Source of the DNA: Punica granatum
Lineage: Eukaryota > Streptophyta > Magnoliopsida > Myrtales > Lythraceae
Reading direction: 5' to 3'
DNA length: 64,000 bases
Assembly: GCF_007655135.1 (NCBI RefSeq)
Contig: NC_045133.1
Location: forward strand, 27,253,845 to 27,317,844
This document shows positions 21,695 to 33,999 of this stretch, piece by piece. The notes beneath the pieces were generated by a model that was not told the origin of the DNA, made no database searches, and saw only the letters and a list, made by a program, of their open reading frames with translations. The stretch's first letter is position 1. The number at the start of each line of letters is the position of its first letter. The position numbers were made by a program, and so were the translations under genes.

Positions 21695-24136
21695 ATGATG
21701 GATTCGAGGCTCTACAGGTGTGCGAGTAGGGGTGATGTCCGGTCCCTGAAGAGGCTGCTCAAAGAGACTCCGAGCCTGATCCTGAGACTTACCCCCCAAG
21801 GAAACTCGATTGTCCACATTGCCTCTCGATTGGGACATGGACCAGCTGTACAGGAGATCTGCAGAAGATGCAAGTCCCTCTTGACAAAACCGAAGGCAGA
21901 CGGGGACACTACTCCTCATGCCAGCTTGGTGTTGTGAGTTCTCTTCTCAAACGGATGATTGAGGAGCTTGCATTCGATATAGAAAGCGGAGGAGATTGAA
22001 GGCTTGAGATGCTCTGGTGGAAAAATAAAAGGGATAACACGGCTCTTCATGAGGCTATCGGGAGTGGTCATCTCCAAGTGGCGGATTTGCTGATGGAGGT
22101 CGATCTCAGCAGGTTTACTACAGTAATCACATTGGAGAGTTCCCTCTGTATCTGGCAGCTAAAAGCAGAATGGCAGAGATTGTAAATCGAATTCTGATGT
22201 TCCTGTCAGCACCAAGTGGCGTGTGCCATGGCCAATCGGCTCTCCATGGTACTGTGATTGAGAGGCATCCTGGTATGTCGTATTTTTTTAAGATTCACAT
22301 TCTCGTTAGACGTGTTTAGTGATGCTCCCTCCCATTGCGAGGTTAAATCTCTGTGATCTCTGAGCCTAGTTTTTTTGTGTCATTGCTTTGAAGGCATTGT
22401 GCAGTCCCTCCCGAGAGTAAGACCCGAGCTCATCAATGCCATGGACCACGATGGCTGAAATGCACTCTATCATGCAGCTTCCTCTGGAGACCACAATATG
22501 CTGGAGAGATTACGAGGATTCGATTTCTTGTCTGCATATGCAATGGACAGGAACGGTCATTCACCTCTCCATGCTGCTGCTCTTTCGGGTCACAGGAAGG
22601 TCATCTTGGAGATTCTTCGGCACTGTTCTGATTCAGGAGAACTCCTTGACCTCAACGGACAAATGCTCTTCACCTTGCTGTCTTAAGTGGGAAGGCAAAT
22701 GTTGTTAGCAACATGCTCAATATGGTAGAGCTAGAGGGGCTCATAAATCAGCATGATAAGAATGTATACACGCCTTTGCATCTTGCTGCCATGGAAAGGG
22801 ACAGTTGGATTATGAGGTACTTCTTGTGGGATGAAAGAGTCGATCAGAGAGCCCGGAACAGAAGTGGACCAACTGCTCTCAACATAATTAAGCCCATTGA
22901 ACATCCAACCATGGTAAAATCATCCTCTTGTTGCTAGTTGTTTCAGTTACTCTCTTTTTTGTCAACTGAATCTTGTTCGTAGGAACGTCATTATTAAGTT
23001 TCCATGGGCTTATACAGACATAGACCCATATCCACTTAAAAACTCAAGCTGATAAATCGTGATACCCAAGTCTCATATAAACCAATGGTTGTTCTTTCAT
23101 CTTTCCATGTGGGGTTATAATTCTCAACACCCCGCCCTCACGTGCAACGTGTGGTCTATTTCTGTCTACACGTTGTCACATGCCTCTAAACACCCGCCCT
23201 TAACAACTGACCTCGAGCCGGGTTCATCTTCTATGCTCATGCGAGGGGGACTAACACGAGACGCTCTTTTGGCTGCTCTCGATATTGGATCGGCATAGTG
23301 TGAGCCCACGTGGGCACGCGAAAGCGTAACCCTTTCTGATACCATATTAAATTTCCATTGGGCTTATACGGACCTGCGCCCATATCCACTTAAAATGTCA
23401 AGTTGATAAGTGGTGGTACTCAAGTTTCATATAAATCAATAGTTGTTCTTTCATATTTTCCAAGTGGAATTATAATTCCCAACAATCATGTTTCTTTTTA
23501 CTGCAGATTACGGCCCGGACCTTTTGGAGACAACCCCACAATATGGATACTCCTTATTGGTCTTTCCTGAAGAAAGCCGACTCAAGCCCAAACCAAGAAG
23601 ATGATGGTGCCTCGGAGCAGACTTGCACGCAGAGGGGACAGACCCTTCTAATGGTCGCAGTCCTACTCACAGCCGTTACTTTTTTGGCAGCTTTCACAAT
23701 GCCTGGGGGCTACAACAACAACTTGGTCCAGACCAAGGAGTGGCCCTTCTGCAGTCGAGCAAGTACTTAAAGCGGTTCATAATCTTCGACACAGTTGCAA
23801 TGACCAGCTCGATAACAACAGCTTGTGTTATACTGTGGGGGGCTGTGGTTGGCAAGAGGTCATACGTGTATTATTACTAGTGTACAGTGGTGCTTACATT
23901 TCTCTTCAATTGACTGCTACGGCCTGATCAACGGGTGTTTAGCGGTGCTGCCCAACCAAGTATATGCCCACACTATGAGTGTGGTCATCGGCACCGTTTT
24001 TCATATCAGCACCTTCTCGTTCCTTTTCAGATTGGCACAGATTTTATCTATCTCCGAGGTCTGTATGTTTCTGATTTTCCGCATCAGAAAGCTGAACCAT
24101 AGAATCTGCAATAGTGCAGAGTGGAAATATTTGTAA
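21695..24136 (+). pseudogene. Ankyrin/PGG gene copy B, disabled
   Basis: The exon order and protein pieces parallel copy A, including the start MMDSRLYRCA, the ankyrin repeats, and FTMPGGY near 23700. It carries many lesions. A deletion of about 16 bp near 21916 shifts the frame. In-frame stops are seen near 21998, at 22454 (CGA to TGA relative to A) and at 23877 (TCG to TAG). Small frameshifts occur near 22665 and 23727. The second intron holds a 493 bp TRIM element. Ordinary splice choices cannot repair this many changes, so no functional ankyrin protein is expected. A short N-terminal peptide could still be made. Confidence 0.9.
22992..23484 (-). mobile_element. TRIM (terminal-repeat retrotransposon in miniature) in the ankyrin B intron
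   Basis: Two direct repeats of about 138 and 140 bp (22992-23129 and 23345-23484) flank about 215 bp of noncoding sequence. Read on the minus strand, the LTR starts TGTTGGGAATTATAA. It is followed at 23344-23335 by TGGTATCAGA, a primer-binding site complementary to initiator tRNA-Met. A polypurine tract, GAGGGCGGGG, sits directly before the second LTR at about 23130-23140. Flanking 5-mers are GTCAT (22987-22991) and ATCAT (23485-23489), a target-site duplication with one mismatch. The matching intron of copy A lacks the insert. There is no coding capacity, so it depends on other elements to move. Confidence 0.85.
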
Positions 24137-25572
24137 TTGTTTATTTTTTATCTTGCTTTGCAAGTAACACCTTTCTTGACCAGCAAGTTATTCGGTTTGT
24201 TATCACAAAACTGTTGTCATACAAATTGCTTGAAGGTTCAATATAAGATTCATCAGCTGGTGCAGAACTCAATTTTTCCATATGTCCAGAAAAGTTATTG
24301 AGCTAAAAAGAACTTGTTTTCACCATACCCGATTCCATTTGATGAAGTCAAGAAACGCCAAAAGAAAAGAGCGTGCTCCATGCGGATAAGTACTTTATCA
24401 AGTCACTTTGTCCTTCCGGCTCAATTCATCCGTGTAATGAATCTTCATTCTCAAACAGTACAAGCTACAGAATTACATGACAATGCTGTTCAAGCCGAGG
24501 AATCTCTTCGGCTCTTCCGGTCGCATGATCAAACATGAAAAGACAAACTGTTTTCGAGGGAAGTAGCTGAAATTAGGACATCCATGATTTCCATGTGATT
24601 AGAGATTTCGGGCCTACAGAGCGATCCATGTCTATGGATGAAGTCCGCAGGCCCGGCCCACTTTCTTGCCTCTCCTTGCAATTCCTTTCGTCAGTCGAAA
24701 CGTTCCAGGGCTGACCCAGTCTGCTTGGTTGGCGGACCTACCAAATCAGCTTACATTGATTTAAACCCGTATATATAGCCTTATGGTCAAGCTCTTTTTT
24801 TCTTCGAATCCGGTGAACTGAGTTCGCCGACGACCCACAATACATGTGATGATCATCATGGAGATAGACTCGAGAAAGAGTACTGCACAAATATATATAC
24901 TGTACAAACCGATCTTCTTGTCCCTAATTGCGTTCTAGGAACGATGTTTTCCACCAAACCCCCACAAAAAACATTGCCCAAAGTGGGGGAGAGAGTGTCG
25001 TTGTCCGAGCAGAAAACGGGTAGCCGTCAAAGGGATAGACCGAAGTTGTTTGTCATATGGAACTTCTTCAAAAACTTCATCTGCAGGCAAAGCTATGTAA
25101 CACCAAACAACTGCTTTCTCCGTCTTCAACTTCCCCCCTCGTTTAACACTTCTCAAATTGATATAATAGGAAAAAAAGAACTTTTTATATTTTTTTCTTC
25201 AATTCTCATGTCCTTTTCTCCTTAACCAACGCATCCCTTCTTCAAAACAATGTCTGTGTTTTTTAAGGGAAAAAAGAAAAGACACAAAAAATAAATCACA
25301 AGCTGACACCTTATTTCTCACATCTAGCCCATTTACTAAGCAAGTTCTGGTGGCCGATAGCTACATCCAAACCCCATCAAAATCCTCAACCCTTTTGCCC
25401 CTCTCCCCACACAGTCGCTCCCCATCCCGAACATCAACTGCTTCCGAAATGAGGTAAACCGACACCCGACCAAACTCTCTCTAATCAGTTCTCCCTCCCT
25501 CCAAAGGGAAGTCTGAACAATTAGGAGCTATAGGGGGGCTTTGAGCTCGGTCCCCACACTTGTGCTCCGGAT
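24137..25572. other. Intergenic region and probable promoter of GAUT12
   Basis: The first 150 bp resemble the 3' flank of ankyrin copy A. The rest has no recognised gene; an open frame at 24314-24538 has no known family. The last few hundred bases are C/T-rich and probably hold the promoter and 5' leader of the GAUT12 gene. Confidence 0.5.
25102..25475 (+). promoter_or_regulatory. Two candidate secondary-wall MYB sites (SMRE-type) upstream of GAUT12
   Basis: ACCAAAC occurs at 25102-25108 and 25469-25475. It fits the secondary-wall MYB-responsive consensus ACC(A/T)A(A/C)(T/C) bound by MYB46/MYB83, which are known to act above GAUT12. Seven-base matches are common by chance, so this is weak evidence. 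Confidence 0.3.
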
Positions 25573-28500
25573 ATGCAGCTTCACATTTCTCCTAGCCTGA
25601 GGCACGTGACGGTGCTCCCAGGGAAAGGGGTGAGGGAGTTCATCAACGTGAAGATTGGGTCGAGGCGGTTGTCGTACCGGATGCTGTTCTACATGCTGCT
25701 GTTCTTCACGTTCCTCCTCAGGTTTCTGTTTGTCATGACGGCCGTCGACAGCATCGAAGGGGAGACCAAGTGCGCCACCATAGGTGAGTTGAGTTCTCTC
25801 CAATATTCATTTGCGCTCTGCCCTTGCGATGCATCAATGAACCGAACTGAACTAATGAGAGCAAGATTAAAACAGAACCAATCGATTCTATTGCATTGTT
25901 GCCATCCACATTTGTTGTTGATCGAATCGAGCTGTATGCTATATCTTTATCATCATGTCAAAGATATGCGATGATGAGTAAAACGTATTGCAAGATATCG
26001 TGTTTATGTTCCTCATTGGTTTTGATTTTTAGAATTGCTTAATTAGTCGTCCTATCTCGAGAGTTGGTTTTTTACCAGGTGAATATCTTATCCCGATTAG
26101 AATCTTCTCTTGAAATTTACGTCCTTGACAAAATCTTAAGTAAGTTCTGAATTTAAGTATTATAGGCAATTCCAGCAACCATATTGCAGTCACTTTACGT
26201 ATTCAAAAATTTAAGGAAAAAGATTGCAAAATATTTAGCTCTCACGAGTACGGTTCATTGTCTAATATATTCAGTGATCAACTGAATTTACTACCACTTA
26301 CTATTAGCAGAAAATATCTTCGCCGGAATAGGAGTCTATGAAACTTACTTAAAAAGGCTTCGTGGTCAGGATGGGCAAATATTCACGGAAATAATTGTCG
26401 TTGATAAGCCGAGGGAAGCTTGTGTTTTAATTTAGAAAACATATATATCATAGGTGATGGGTCTTTCAGATTCTACCGACATTCTTGTCTTCCAACCGAT
26501 GAGGATGCAGTCGCATCTTCGAGTTTGACCATTGATGTTAAATAGAAAATTTCCCAATAGTCCAATTTTTCTTAATATTTTCACTTAGGCCACTAAAGGT
26601 TGTTAGCTCGTCAGAAATTCGTCCCTGGTAAATTTGACCGTCCAATTTCAATTGGGTCCTAGATCTTTTCATGATCGTAAAGTGAAAAGCAGCAGTTAAA
26701 TCAATCTATTCCTGTATCCACTTGAACACTTGGGTCGTTGTCTGATCATTGGAAAGGACTAAATTGGACTGGAATTCTTTTATGGGAGATGGAACTATTT
26801 AATGAAGTAATTCTCGTCATCGTTTATTCATTAATCTCGGATTTGATTATGTGTCAGGTTGTATCGGCAAGAGATTAGGGCCGAGGATTCTGGGCAGAAA
26901 GCTGGAACCAAATGTAACATCTTCTCCCAAATTTCCCACTGAACTTTGATCACTGAATGATACAATACATATTCGATTTGTTAAAGTTCGTCTAGCTTCA
27001 TGGTACAGGTCCCAGATGTAATATACCAAGTTTTACAACAACCTATGACCAAGGATGAACTCAAAGGAAGACCGGAAATCCCGCAAACCTTGGAAGACTT
27101 CATGGCCGATATCAAGGAAAGTCGGCCTGATGCCAAAACCTTCGCCCTCAAACTCCGAGATATGGTTAGTCGAGACGTCTGTTCTAGTTTTCTTTGTTCT
27201 TACATGAAAAGTTTGCTCCACATAAAAATGCATCATCTTAAAGGACATCCAGAACTAAGGTCTTGTGTTCCTTTTTTTTTTTTTTTTTAAGGTAACTCTG
27301 CTCGAGCAGAGAACACGAACGGCCAAAATCCAGGAATACCTGTACCGCCACATAGCCTCGAGCAGCATCCCGAAGCAGCTCCACTGCCTCGCCCTGAAGC
27401 TTGCCAATGAGCACTCCAGCAATGCAGCAGCCCGCCAGCAGCTTCCCACAGCAGAGCTCGTCCCGGCACTCGTGGACAACTCCCACTTCCACTTCGTTCT
27501 CGCATCGGACAATGTCCTAGCAGCTTCTGTTGTCGCAACATCGTTGGTCCGGAACTCGTTGCGGCCCCACAAGGTCGTCCTGCACATAATAACAGACAAG
27601 AAGACTTATTCACCTATGCAGGCATGGTTCTCCCTCCACCCTCTGGACCCTGCAATTATCGAGGTCAAGGCTTTGCACCATTTCGATTGGTTTGCAAAAG
27701 GGAAAGTGCCTGTCTTAGAGGCGATGGAGAAAGACCAGCGTGCAAGGTCAAAGTTCCGAGGGGGGTCATCTGTGATCGTGAAAAACAATACCGAGAAGCC
27801 TCATATCATCGCTTCTAAGCTGCAGGCTCTGAGTCCCAAGTACAACTCGATGATGAACCACATTAGAATACATCTCCCCGAGGTAAAATAAGATCGAGGA
27901 TCTCATGTAGCCATTCACAATTCTTCGTTGTAACAACTGTGTGCTAATGTTCATTCGCTTGCTGTTGCAGCTATTTCCAAGCCTGAATAAGGTGGTCTTT
28001 TTAGATGATGATATTGTGGTTCAGACCGATCTTACACCTCTGTGGGACATCAACATGAAGGGCAAGGTCAATGGAGCGGTTCAGACGTGTCAGGGAAATG
28101 ATAAGTTTGTGATGTCAAAGCGATTCAAGAGCTACTTGAACTTCTCCCATCCCCTAATAAGAAAGAGCTTCAACCCAAATCAGTGTGCTTGGGCTTATGG
28201 GATGAACATATTCGATCTAAAGGCCTGGAGGAATTCCAACATAAGCCTCACTTACTACCACTGGCTCGAACAGGTAAATCATCGATATATGCAAAGATAG
28301 ATACTACAGTAATAGCAAACTTTCGATTATACTAACCTGGGATGGAAATCCATCTTGCAGAACTTGAAATCAGACCTCAGCTTGTGGCAACTTGGAACAT
28401 TGCCTCCGGGTCTAATTGCATTCCATGGGCATGTACATATTATCGATCCCTTTTGGCACATGCTAGGCCTCGGGTACCAAGAAAACACGACTCTCACAGA

Positions 28501-28645
28501 AGCTAAGAGCGCTGGCGTTATCCACTTTAATGGCAGGGCAAAACCTTGGCTCGAGATAGCATTTCCGCATCTTCGACCGTTGTGGGCCAAGTACGTGAAT
28601 TTCTCGGATAAGTTCATCAAGGGCTGTCACATTAGGGCATCTTAG
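25573..28645 (+). CDS. GAUT12: GAUT12/IRX8-type galacturonosyltransferase (GT8), secondary-wall xylan synthesis
   Basis: Six exons: 25573-25783, 26858-26913, 27009-27164, 27292-27882, 27971-28273 and 28361-28645, all GT-AG and in phase, giving 533 residues (the Arabidopsis protein is about the same size). It is a Golgi type II membrane protein with a short cytosolic N-terminus (MQLHISPSLRHVTVLPGKG) and one membrane segment at about 37-58. The GT8 domain shows the metal-binding D350-D-D in VVFLDDDIV and the C-terminal H494-F-N-G. The N-terminus and the VTLLEQRTRTAKIQEYL segment match GAUT12 rather than GAUT13/14. GAUT12 is required for normal glucuronoxylan in xylem walls, possibly for its reducing-end tetrasaccharide. 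The gene looks intact. Part of exon 5, exon 6 and the 3' flank are duplicated at 34000-34950. Confidence 0.95.
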
Positions 28646-29207
28646 AACTGATAATGAGAACGTATCAACCTCAACCTCGGCGGATGAACAAGAAGGCTTG
28701 CTGACATGGAGAATGAAATGAAAGAGAGAGTTCTTGATTTCTGAGTTCGAGGCCTGAGATAGCAAGTGTAGAAGCAGAACAGCTCCGGGGATCATGTAAT
28801 TTTTTCAACACGTTATTATCGAAATTCCCTTCTACTCTCTCGGCTCAATTTCTAGGAAGAAGAACACTTCAAATTCTTCGAAAATAATGCTATGCTGAAT
28901 GTACGAGTACAGAGAAAAACTTATTCAGCATAATAAAGACTTCATTCGAGTTTATGCAGCTTCAGGAATACTCCCAATTCAGCTGAATAAGATTTATAGT
29001 ACACTTGAATAGAAAATGAAAAAAAAAAAAACCGAATATTAGAAGAGCTTCCAAGGTTCAATATTCATATGAGCAGTCAGTCAAACAAGCCTAAAAAACA
29101 ATCATCCTCCCCAGGTGGAAGCAACAGTTGAGATTTCTAAGAGGTTTACTTCTTGCCAGTGACATTTGAGACCAAATCTCTAAAGAAAGAGGACTTTGTA
29201 ATCTGCC
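28240..29207 (+). repeat. Tandem duplication unit, original copy (GAUT12 tail to DUF1995 tail)
   Basis: This segment runs from the end of GAUT12 exon 5, through intron 5, exon 6 and the spacer, into the 3' end of a DUF1995 gene. It aligns in the same direction and order with about 34050-34950. The alignment includes the distinctive CTGATAATGAGAAC just after the stop codon and TTACTTCTTSCC...ACATTTGAGACC at the DUF1995 end. Divergence is clear, so the event is not recent. Confidence 0.85.
29141..29207 (-). pseudogene. 3'-terminal fragment of a DUF1995 gene
   Basis: Only the last 20 or so codons and the stop are present, matching 34879-34950 on the same strand. The similarity ends near 29207, which marks the duplication breakpoint. 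No promoter or start exists, so it is a non-functional tail. Confidence 0.75.
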
Positions 29208-31084
29208 GAATATATCTATACCCTTTTCTGATTTCTTGTCTAACATCGAATCAACTACAACTCTTAGGAGCTGTCTTCCTGTGTATTCCTTCTCATTTTT
29301 CGAGTGTTCTAAAATTATATATACTAAAAAAAGGGGTACTTTCGAATTTTCAAATACGTCCTAAAATAAAGTGATAATTAGAAAATCTAACTTTCACTCA
29401 AATAATAGCGTGTGTGTATATATATAAGACAATATATAATATACAGGATTTTATGAAAAAATGGAGATAAAACAAATCACGTAAAATCTCTTTGCTTTTC
29501 AAATAAACGAATAATATTTTCTTAGGTATAATTTGTTATATATTGTACTATTCATATTGTATATTATGATGATATGCTATAATTCGTAGAGGTACCACAC
29601 ACAAATTGTAATTGAATTGACTATGAAACACATATATTGTTATATATTATGATTTCTACGGTCAGAGTTTTGAAGGTGAGTTCTTCAGTTTTTTGCTTTT
29701 TCTCACACATAAACTTTTGTAAAAAATTTCAATTGTATATGTGGTTAAATGTTAACATAAGACACAATATAATACTATATGAATCTTGACTATAAATTAC
29801 TATTTTCAACAATTTATAACACATTTTATATAAAAGGATCACATTTACTATATATATCTATATCTATATTATATATAAAAGTATGATAAGTTTCTTCAAT
29901 TTTTATTATTTCAAAAATGCCTCTATGCCCTAGTGACTTTTCCTCGCATTTTTTTTGCTCGTGACTTTTGGTCGCACATTTTTACTATATATATACATGC
30001 TTCTTCTATTTATTCCTCATTTTTTATGTTTTATTTGATAACGATTTATAATTTTAAAATTTTTTTATACCATATGTTCGTTTTTAACGTTTATTGTCCA
30101 AACAAATTCATACATTATTTGTTCCATCGCTATGAATCACGTGTTTATATTCTAAACTTCCCATTTCTTCAATTTTTATTCCAAAAAATACTCGTATGCT
30201 TCATGACTTTCTACTTTTCTTTTCGTACCTTTTACTCGCACACTTTTAGTGTCCTCTATTAGTATGACTTTTTTTAACACTTTCGACTTTCTCTTCATTA
30301 CTTATTCTCAACATTCATTGCCTCACAAATTCTAATATCAAGAGTGTGCGGGTCCTAGTACTCTGTATTTTTCAAGATACCCAGACTCTATTCTATAGAG
30401 GACCGGTTCCAAGAATTTGGAACCAGACCCTACCCTATTAAATCTTATAATTGGATCATATCCGGAACTTGTATTATACCACAGGTTCCGAGTATCCATA
30501 TGAACCGGTAAATTTTTTTTTTATTCTTTCCCTGCAATCACTATAACATTCGAACCAAAGAAAATGATCAAATCAATTCATTCACTGATCTAGTGTATAT
30601 AAATATTGTATAAAGATCCAAAACCAAGATATTCTAAAAAGATCCAAACCAAATCTCTATCGAATCAAGTGAGTACTTTTTTCATACAAAATCTTTTAAA
30701 ATACATATATCAAGTATATCAGTTCAACAGCCAATCAAAATCTTTTGAAATACAAATATAAAGTTTATTTGCAATTCATTAATGCTAAAAATGATCAGAA
30801 TATTCAAAAATATTATTAAAAAAACTTCAACTTATCTTTTTATTTTGAAATTGTATAATATCTGATAAAAAATGACATTTTGGACTTTTTAACCATCCTA
30901 TTAGTTAGGAAGTAGTCACAAGGAAACCGATACTTATATATACATAGCGATGACGTGACGACCAAGGGAAGAAGAAAAATAAGCTGAGACACGCTATGTT
31001 GAACCAACGTTGGTGGTCGCTCATCGTAGCTCTCCCACTCCGTGTCTTCTCCAATGCGAGAGCATTCAGAGGGGCCGGTAATTA
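29208..31084. other. Very AT-rich DNA without a recognised gene
   Basis: Long open frames here come from low complexity. A pair of loosely similar stretches (about 29895-29985 and 30167-30250, both containing CTTCAATTTTTATT and a TCGCACA string) may be remnants of a noncoding transposon. I could not define ends. Together with the cysteinyl-tRNA synthetase pseudogene it fills the space between the two halves of the GAUT12/DUF1995 duplication. Confidence 0.5.
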
Positions 31085-33715
31085 ATGGAGGGAAGGGGTG
31101 TCAAGATGGAGAAGAAAAATAAACTGGCCGTTGAGCTCCGGGAGCAGCTTCGATTGTACAATTCAATGACGCAGCAGAAGGAAGTGCTGAAGCCCTTGGT
31201 GGAGGGCAAGGTCGGCATGTATGTCTGCGGGATCACCACCTACGACTTCAGTCATCTTGGCTACGCCCGGCCGCCATCGCTTTCGACTTCCTCTATAGGT
31301 CCGCCCCTTTTTCTGTACCTCACTGGGAAAACCTCTGTCCTGGTGCTGCTTCTTCACTTCATGGACGATGTTTGATTTTATAGTTGTTGGTATGTGCTTG
31401 ATGCAGGTACCTTCTACACTTGGAATATGAAGTTAGTTAGGTCCGCAGCCTCACCGATATCGATTACAAGGTAGGTGGAGCCGGGCCCTACTCAAAGTTG
31501 TTGCTTTTAACTACTTTTCTGTGGCTAAGTCAGTCAGTAATGTTTGAGGAATTCATGTTCTTAAGTTTTAACAATTAACAAATAATTAAGTTATATGCCT
31601 GCAGATAATTAACTGAGCCATTGCAACCGGTGGAGGATCGCTCGTCTCTAAGTCACCGATTTTGCTGAGCGTGCAATAAGGATATGGCTGATCTGCAGTG
31701 CCTTCCGCCCAACCACCAGCCTCGTGTTTCTGACCACATGGAACAGATCAAGGACATGATTCAGCAGATTATAGACAATGGCTTTACCTATACACTGGAA
31801 GGAGGTGATGTGCTCTTCTCTGTTGATAAGAGCCCGAACTCTGGGCAGTTCTCACGACGGGGAGTTGACGATCATAGGGCTGGTAAGCGTATCGCAGAAG
31901 ACCCCTGAAAACGGAACCAAGCAGATTTTGTTTTATGGAAGGTAACACCGAACTATTAATGCTTGCTTTATTATATATGTAGGTCTTCAATGTGTCAAAG
32001 TTGGGTGGTTCGTGTCATTGTCTGTTGTAATAATGTACGTTGTGTGATTTTTTCCCGCGCCCCCCAGCCTGAAAAGCCTGGTGAGCCGATCAGATGGGAG
32101 AGCCCGAGAGGTCCAGGCAGGCCCGGCTGGCACATAGAGTGCAGCGCGATGAGTAACCATCACCTCTCCCACAAGTTTGATATCCACGGGGGAGAAAGCG
32201 ACTTGAGCTTCCCTCACCACGAGAATGAGATAGCCCAGAGCTGTGCTGCATGCCCGGAGGCCAGGATCAATTACTGGATGCACAAAGGTCTCGTCAGCGT
32301 AAACAATCAGAAAATGTCAAAATCTGACAAGGATGCCATCACCATTCGTTATGGTAGTGAATAGACTTATTTCTCCAGTTGATTGATTGATATAATATTC
32401 CCTAACTTTATATCATCATTCTGTTCCGCCTTGTAGATTACTGAGAGATATCATCCATTGGCTCTGAGACAAATATCATCCATTGGCTCTGAGACACTTC
32501 TTGGTAAGTGCGCAGTATCGATCTCCTCTTAACTATTCCGACCTGCAGTTGGAAGTCTCATCCGATGCTATTTACAACATATATCAGGTTATCTACTAAA
32601 TTCGAGATAAAAATGCCATGTATAATTTGTGTGCTGCAGTAGAGGTGTCCATGTACGATTTCAGGACATATATATCTTAAGTAATGTGTGTGATCATCTC
32701 GATGTATTTCTAAATAAAGCCTGCCCTTTTGCACTGTATTACGTGAGATCACTTTCCTTAAAGCTTTTAAGTGTCTTTACTGGTAGATATTGAAAGACCG
32801 GGAAGATGCTTTGTTATCGTTTAAGCAAGAAATAGAAAGTACCGAGCAACCGAATGATGAGGCTCAGGAGTGCACAAGCGAGGTCTGGAGGGAGTTCTAT
32901 GATAAAATGTCGGATGACCTCAACATTTCTCATGTACTCAGTAGGGCATTTCACGATGCCTTGAAGTTCATGAACAACAACTTTAACACCCTTAAGAAGC
33001 ACAAGCAGATGCAGCAGCATTTTTTAAATGTAGTAGCGCGGTCCTTGTCTTAGATCGAGGCACAAGTTAAGGGGATTCTTGGAATTTTAGGCTTCCTCGT
33101 GCTCTCGGTCCTGCCTCTCACTTATGAACGGGTAAGTCAATTTTGATGCGCAACTCTTCCAGTTCAGCTGTTCTGTTTTATCCATTGCAACAATCAGAAA
33201 TACCTTCTTAAGCACATGGACTTCCCTATTTCCCTTGCTTTTAAGGATCGAAAAGATATGCCAAATTAGTATAGTCTTCCACTACATTTTTCCTGTTTCC
33301 ATTGCTTTTCATAAAGTCGGAGAACTTTCAAAATCCCAGAGGAACAAGCTTCCTGGTTCTGTTGCAGTGAAAGGAACAAATTGACTAATATCCTTTCTTT
33401 GGTTATGATGTGATCCGGCAGGTTCTTGAGGAGTTGAAGAAAAAGGCACTTAGGAGAGCAGAGTTGGAGCAAGCTGACCTCGAAAAGCTTATTCGGAAGA
33501 GAGCTCTAGCAAGGAAAAACAAGGAATTCACAAAGAGCGATCAGATAAGGGCCAGTTTGATGGCGAAGGGGATCGAACTCATGGAGTTGGGAGATGAGAC
33601 TGATTGGAGGCCCTGCCCCCCCCTTCCACCTGCGAACCAAGCAGCCAAGTCACCCTCAGAGAATGTCTGCAGTGTTGCAGTTCACGTTCAACAACAACCG
33701 CTAATTCTTCCCTGA
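31085..33715 (+). pseudogene. Cysteinyl-tRNA synthetase (class I), disabled copy
   Basis: Pieces spread over several exons match plant CysRS. They include [14 protein letters not shown] near 31220, [10 protein letters not shown] near 31680, WHIECSAM at about 32128-32151, [10 protein letters not shown] near 32210, the KMSKS loop at 32311-32327, and the C-terminal RARKNKEF/KGIELMELGDET region near 33500-33600. Lesions are several. A base is missing after GYAR (about 31268). A TAG at 31438-31440 stands where a tyrosine codon is expected. A 25 bp tandem duplication (32448-32472 and 32473-32496) shifts the frame. The class I HIGH motif reads HLGY, losing its second catalytic histidine. Introns are retained, so it came from DNA duplication rather than from a processed transcript. 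Confidence 0.85.
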
Positions 33716-33999
33716 ATTACACCTTAGTTGTATCACAAACTTCAGTTCAGTTGTGATAATTGCTTTCTAGACTTAGGAATCTTGCTCTTCGGAAGCATTT
33801 GGTTTAATTGTTTCAGTAATGAATCATCTTGTTCAGTTGTGTCAAATTTCAGTGAATTTGACCGTTTTCCGGCAAAGAGTTCGCAGAGTTGTCTTTGGCG
33901 TACAATATACTGATGTCATTCACGGACAAGAGACTTGAGATTTTAGGAAATTGTGCTATGAGTTTTGCATTTTCGGAGATAGAGATGAATCATGTAGAT
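33716..33999. other. Spacer after the CysRS pseudogene
   Basis: I see no gene. The right part may hold highly diverged exon 5 sequence of the GAUT12 copy that follows. Confidence 0.4.

Noticed and set aside
29870..30320. Possible Helitron remnant (TCTATATTATATATAAAAG-like start and two related 80 bp pieces)
   Set aside because: No CTRR end with hairpin was identified, and the sequence is too AT-rich for the resemblance to be trusted.
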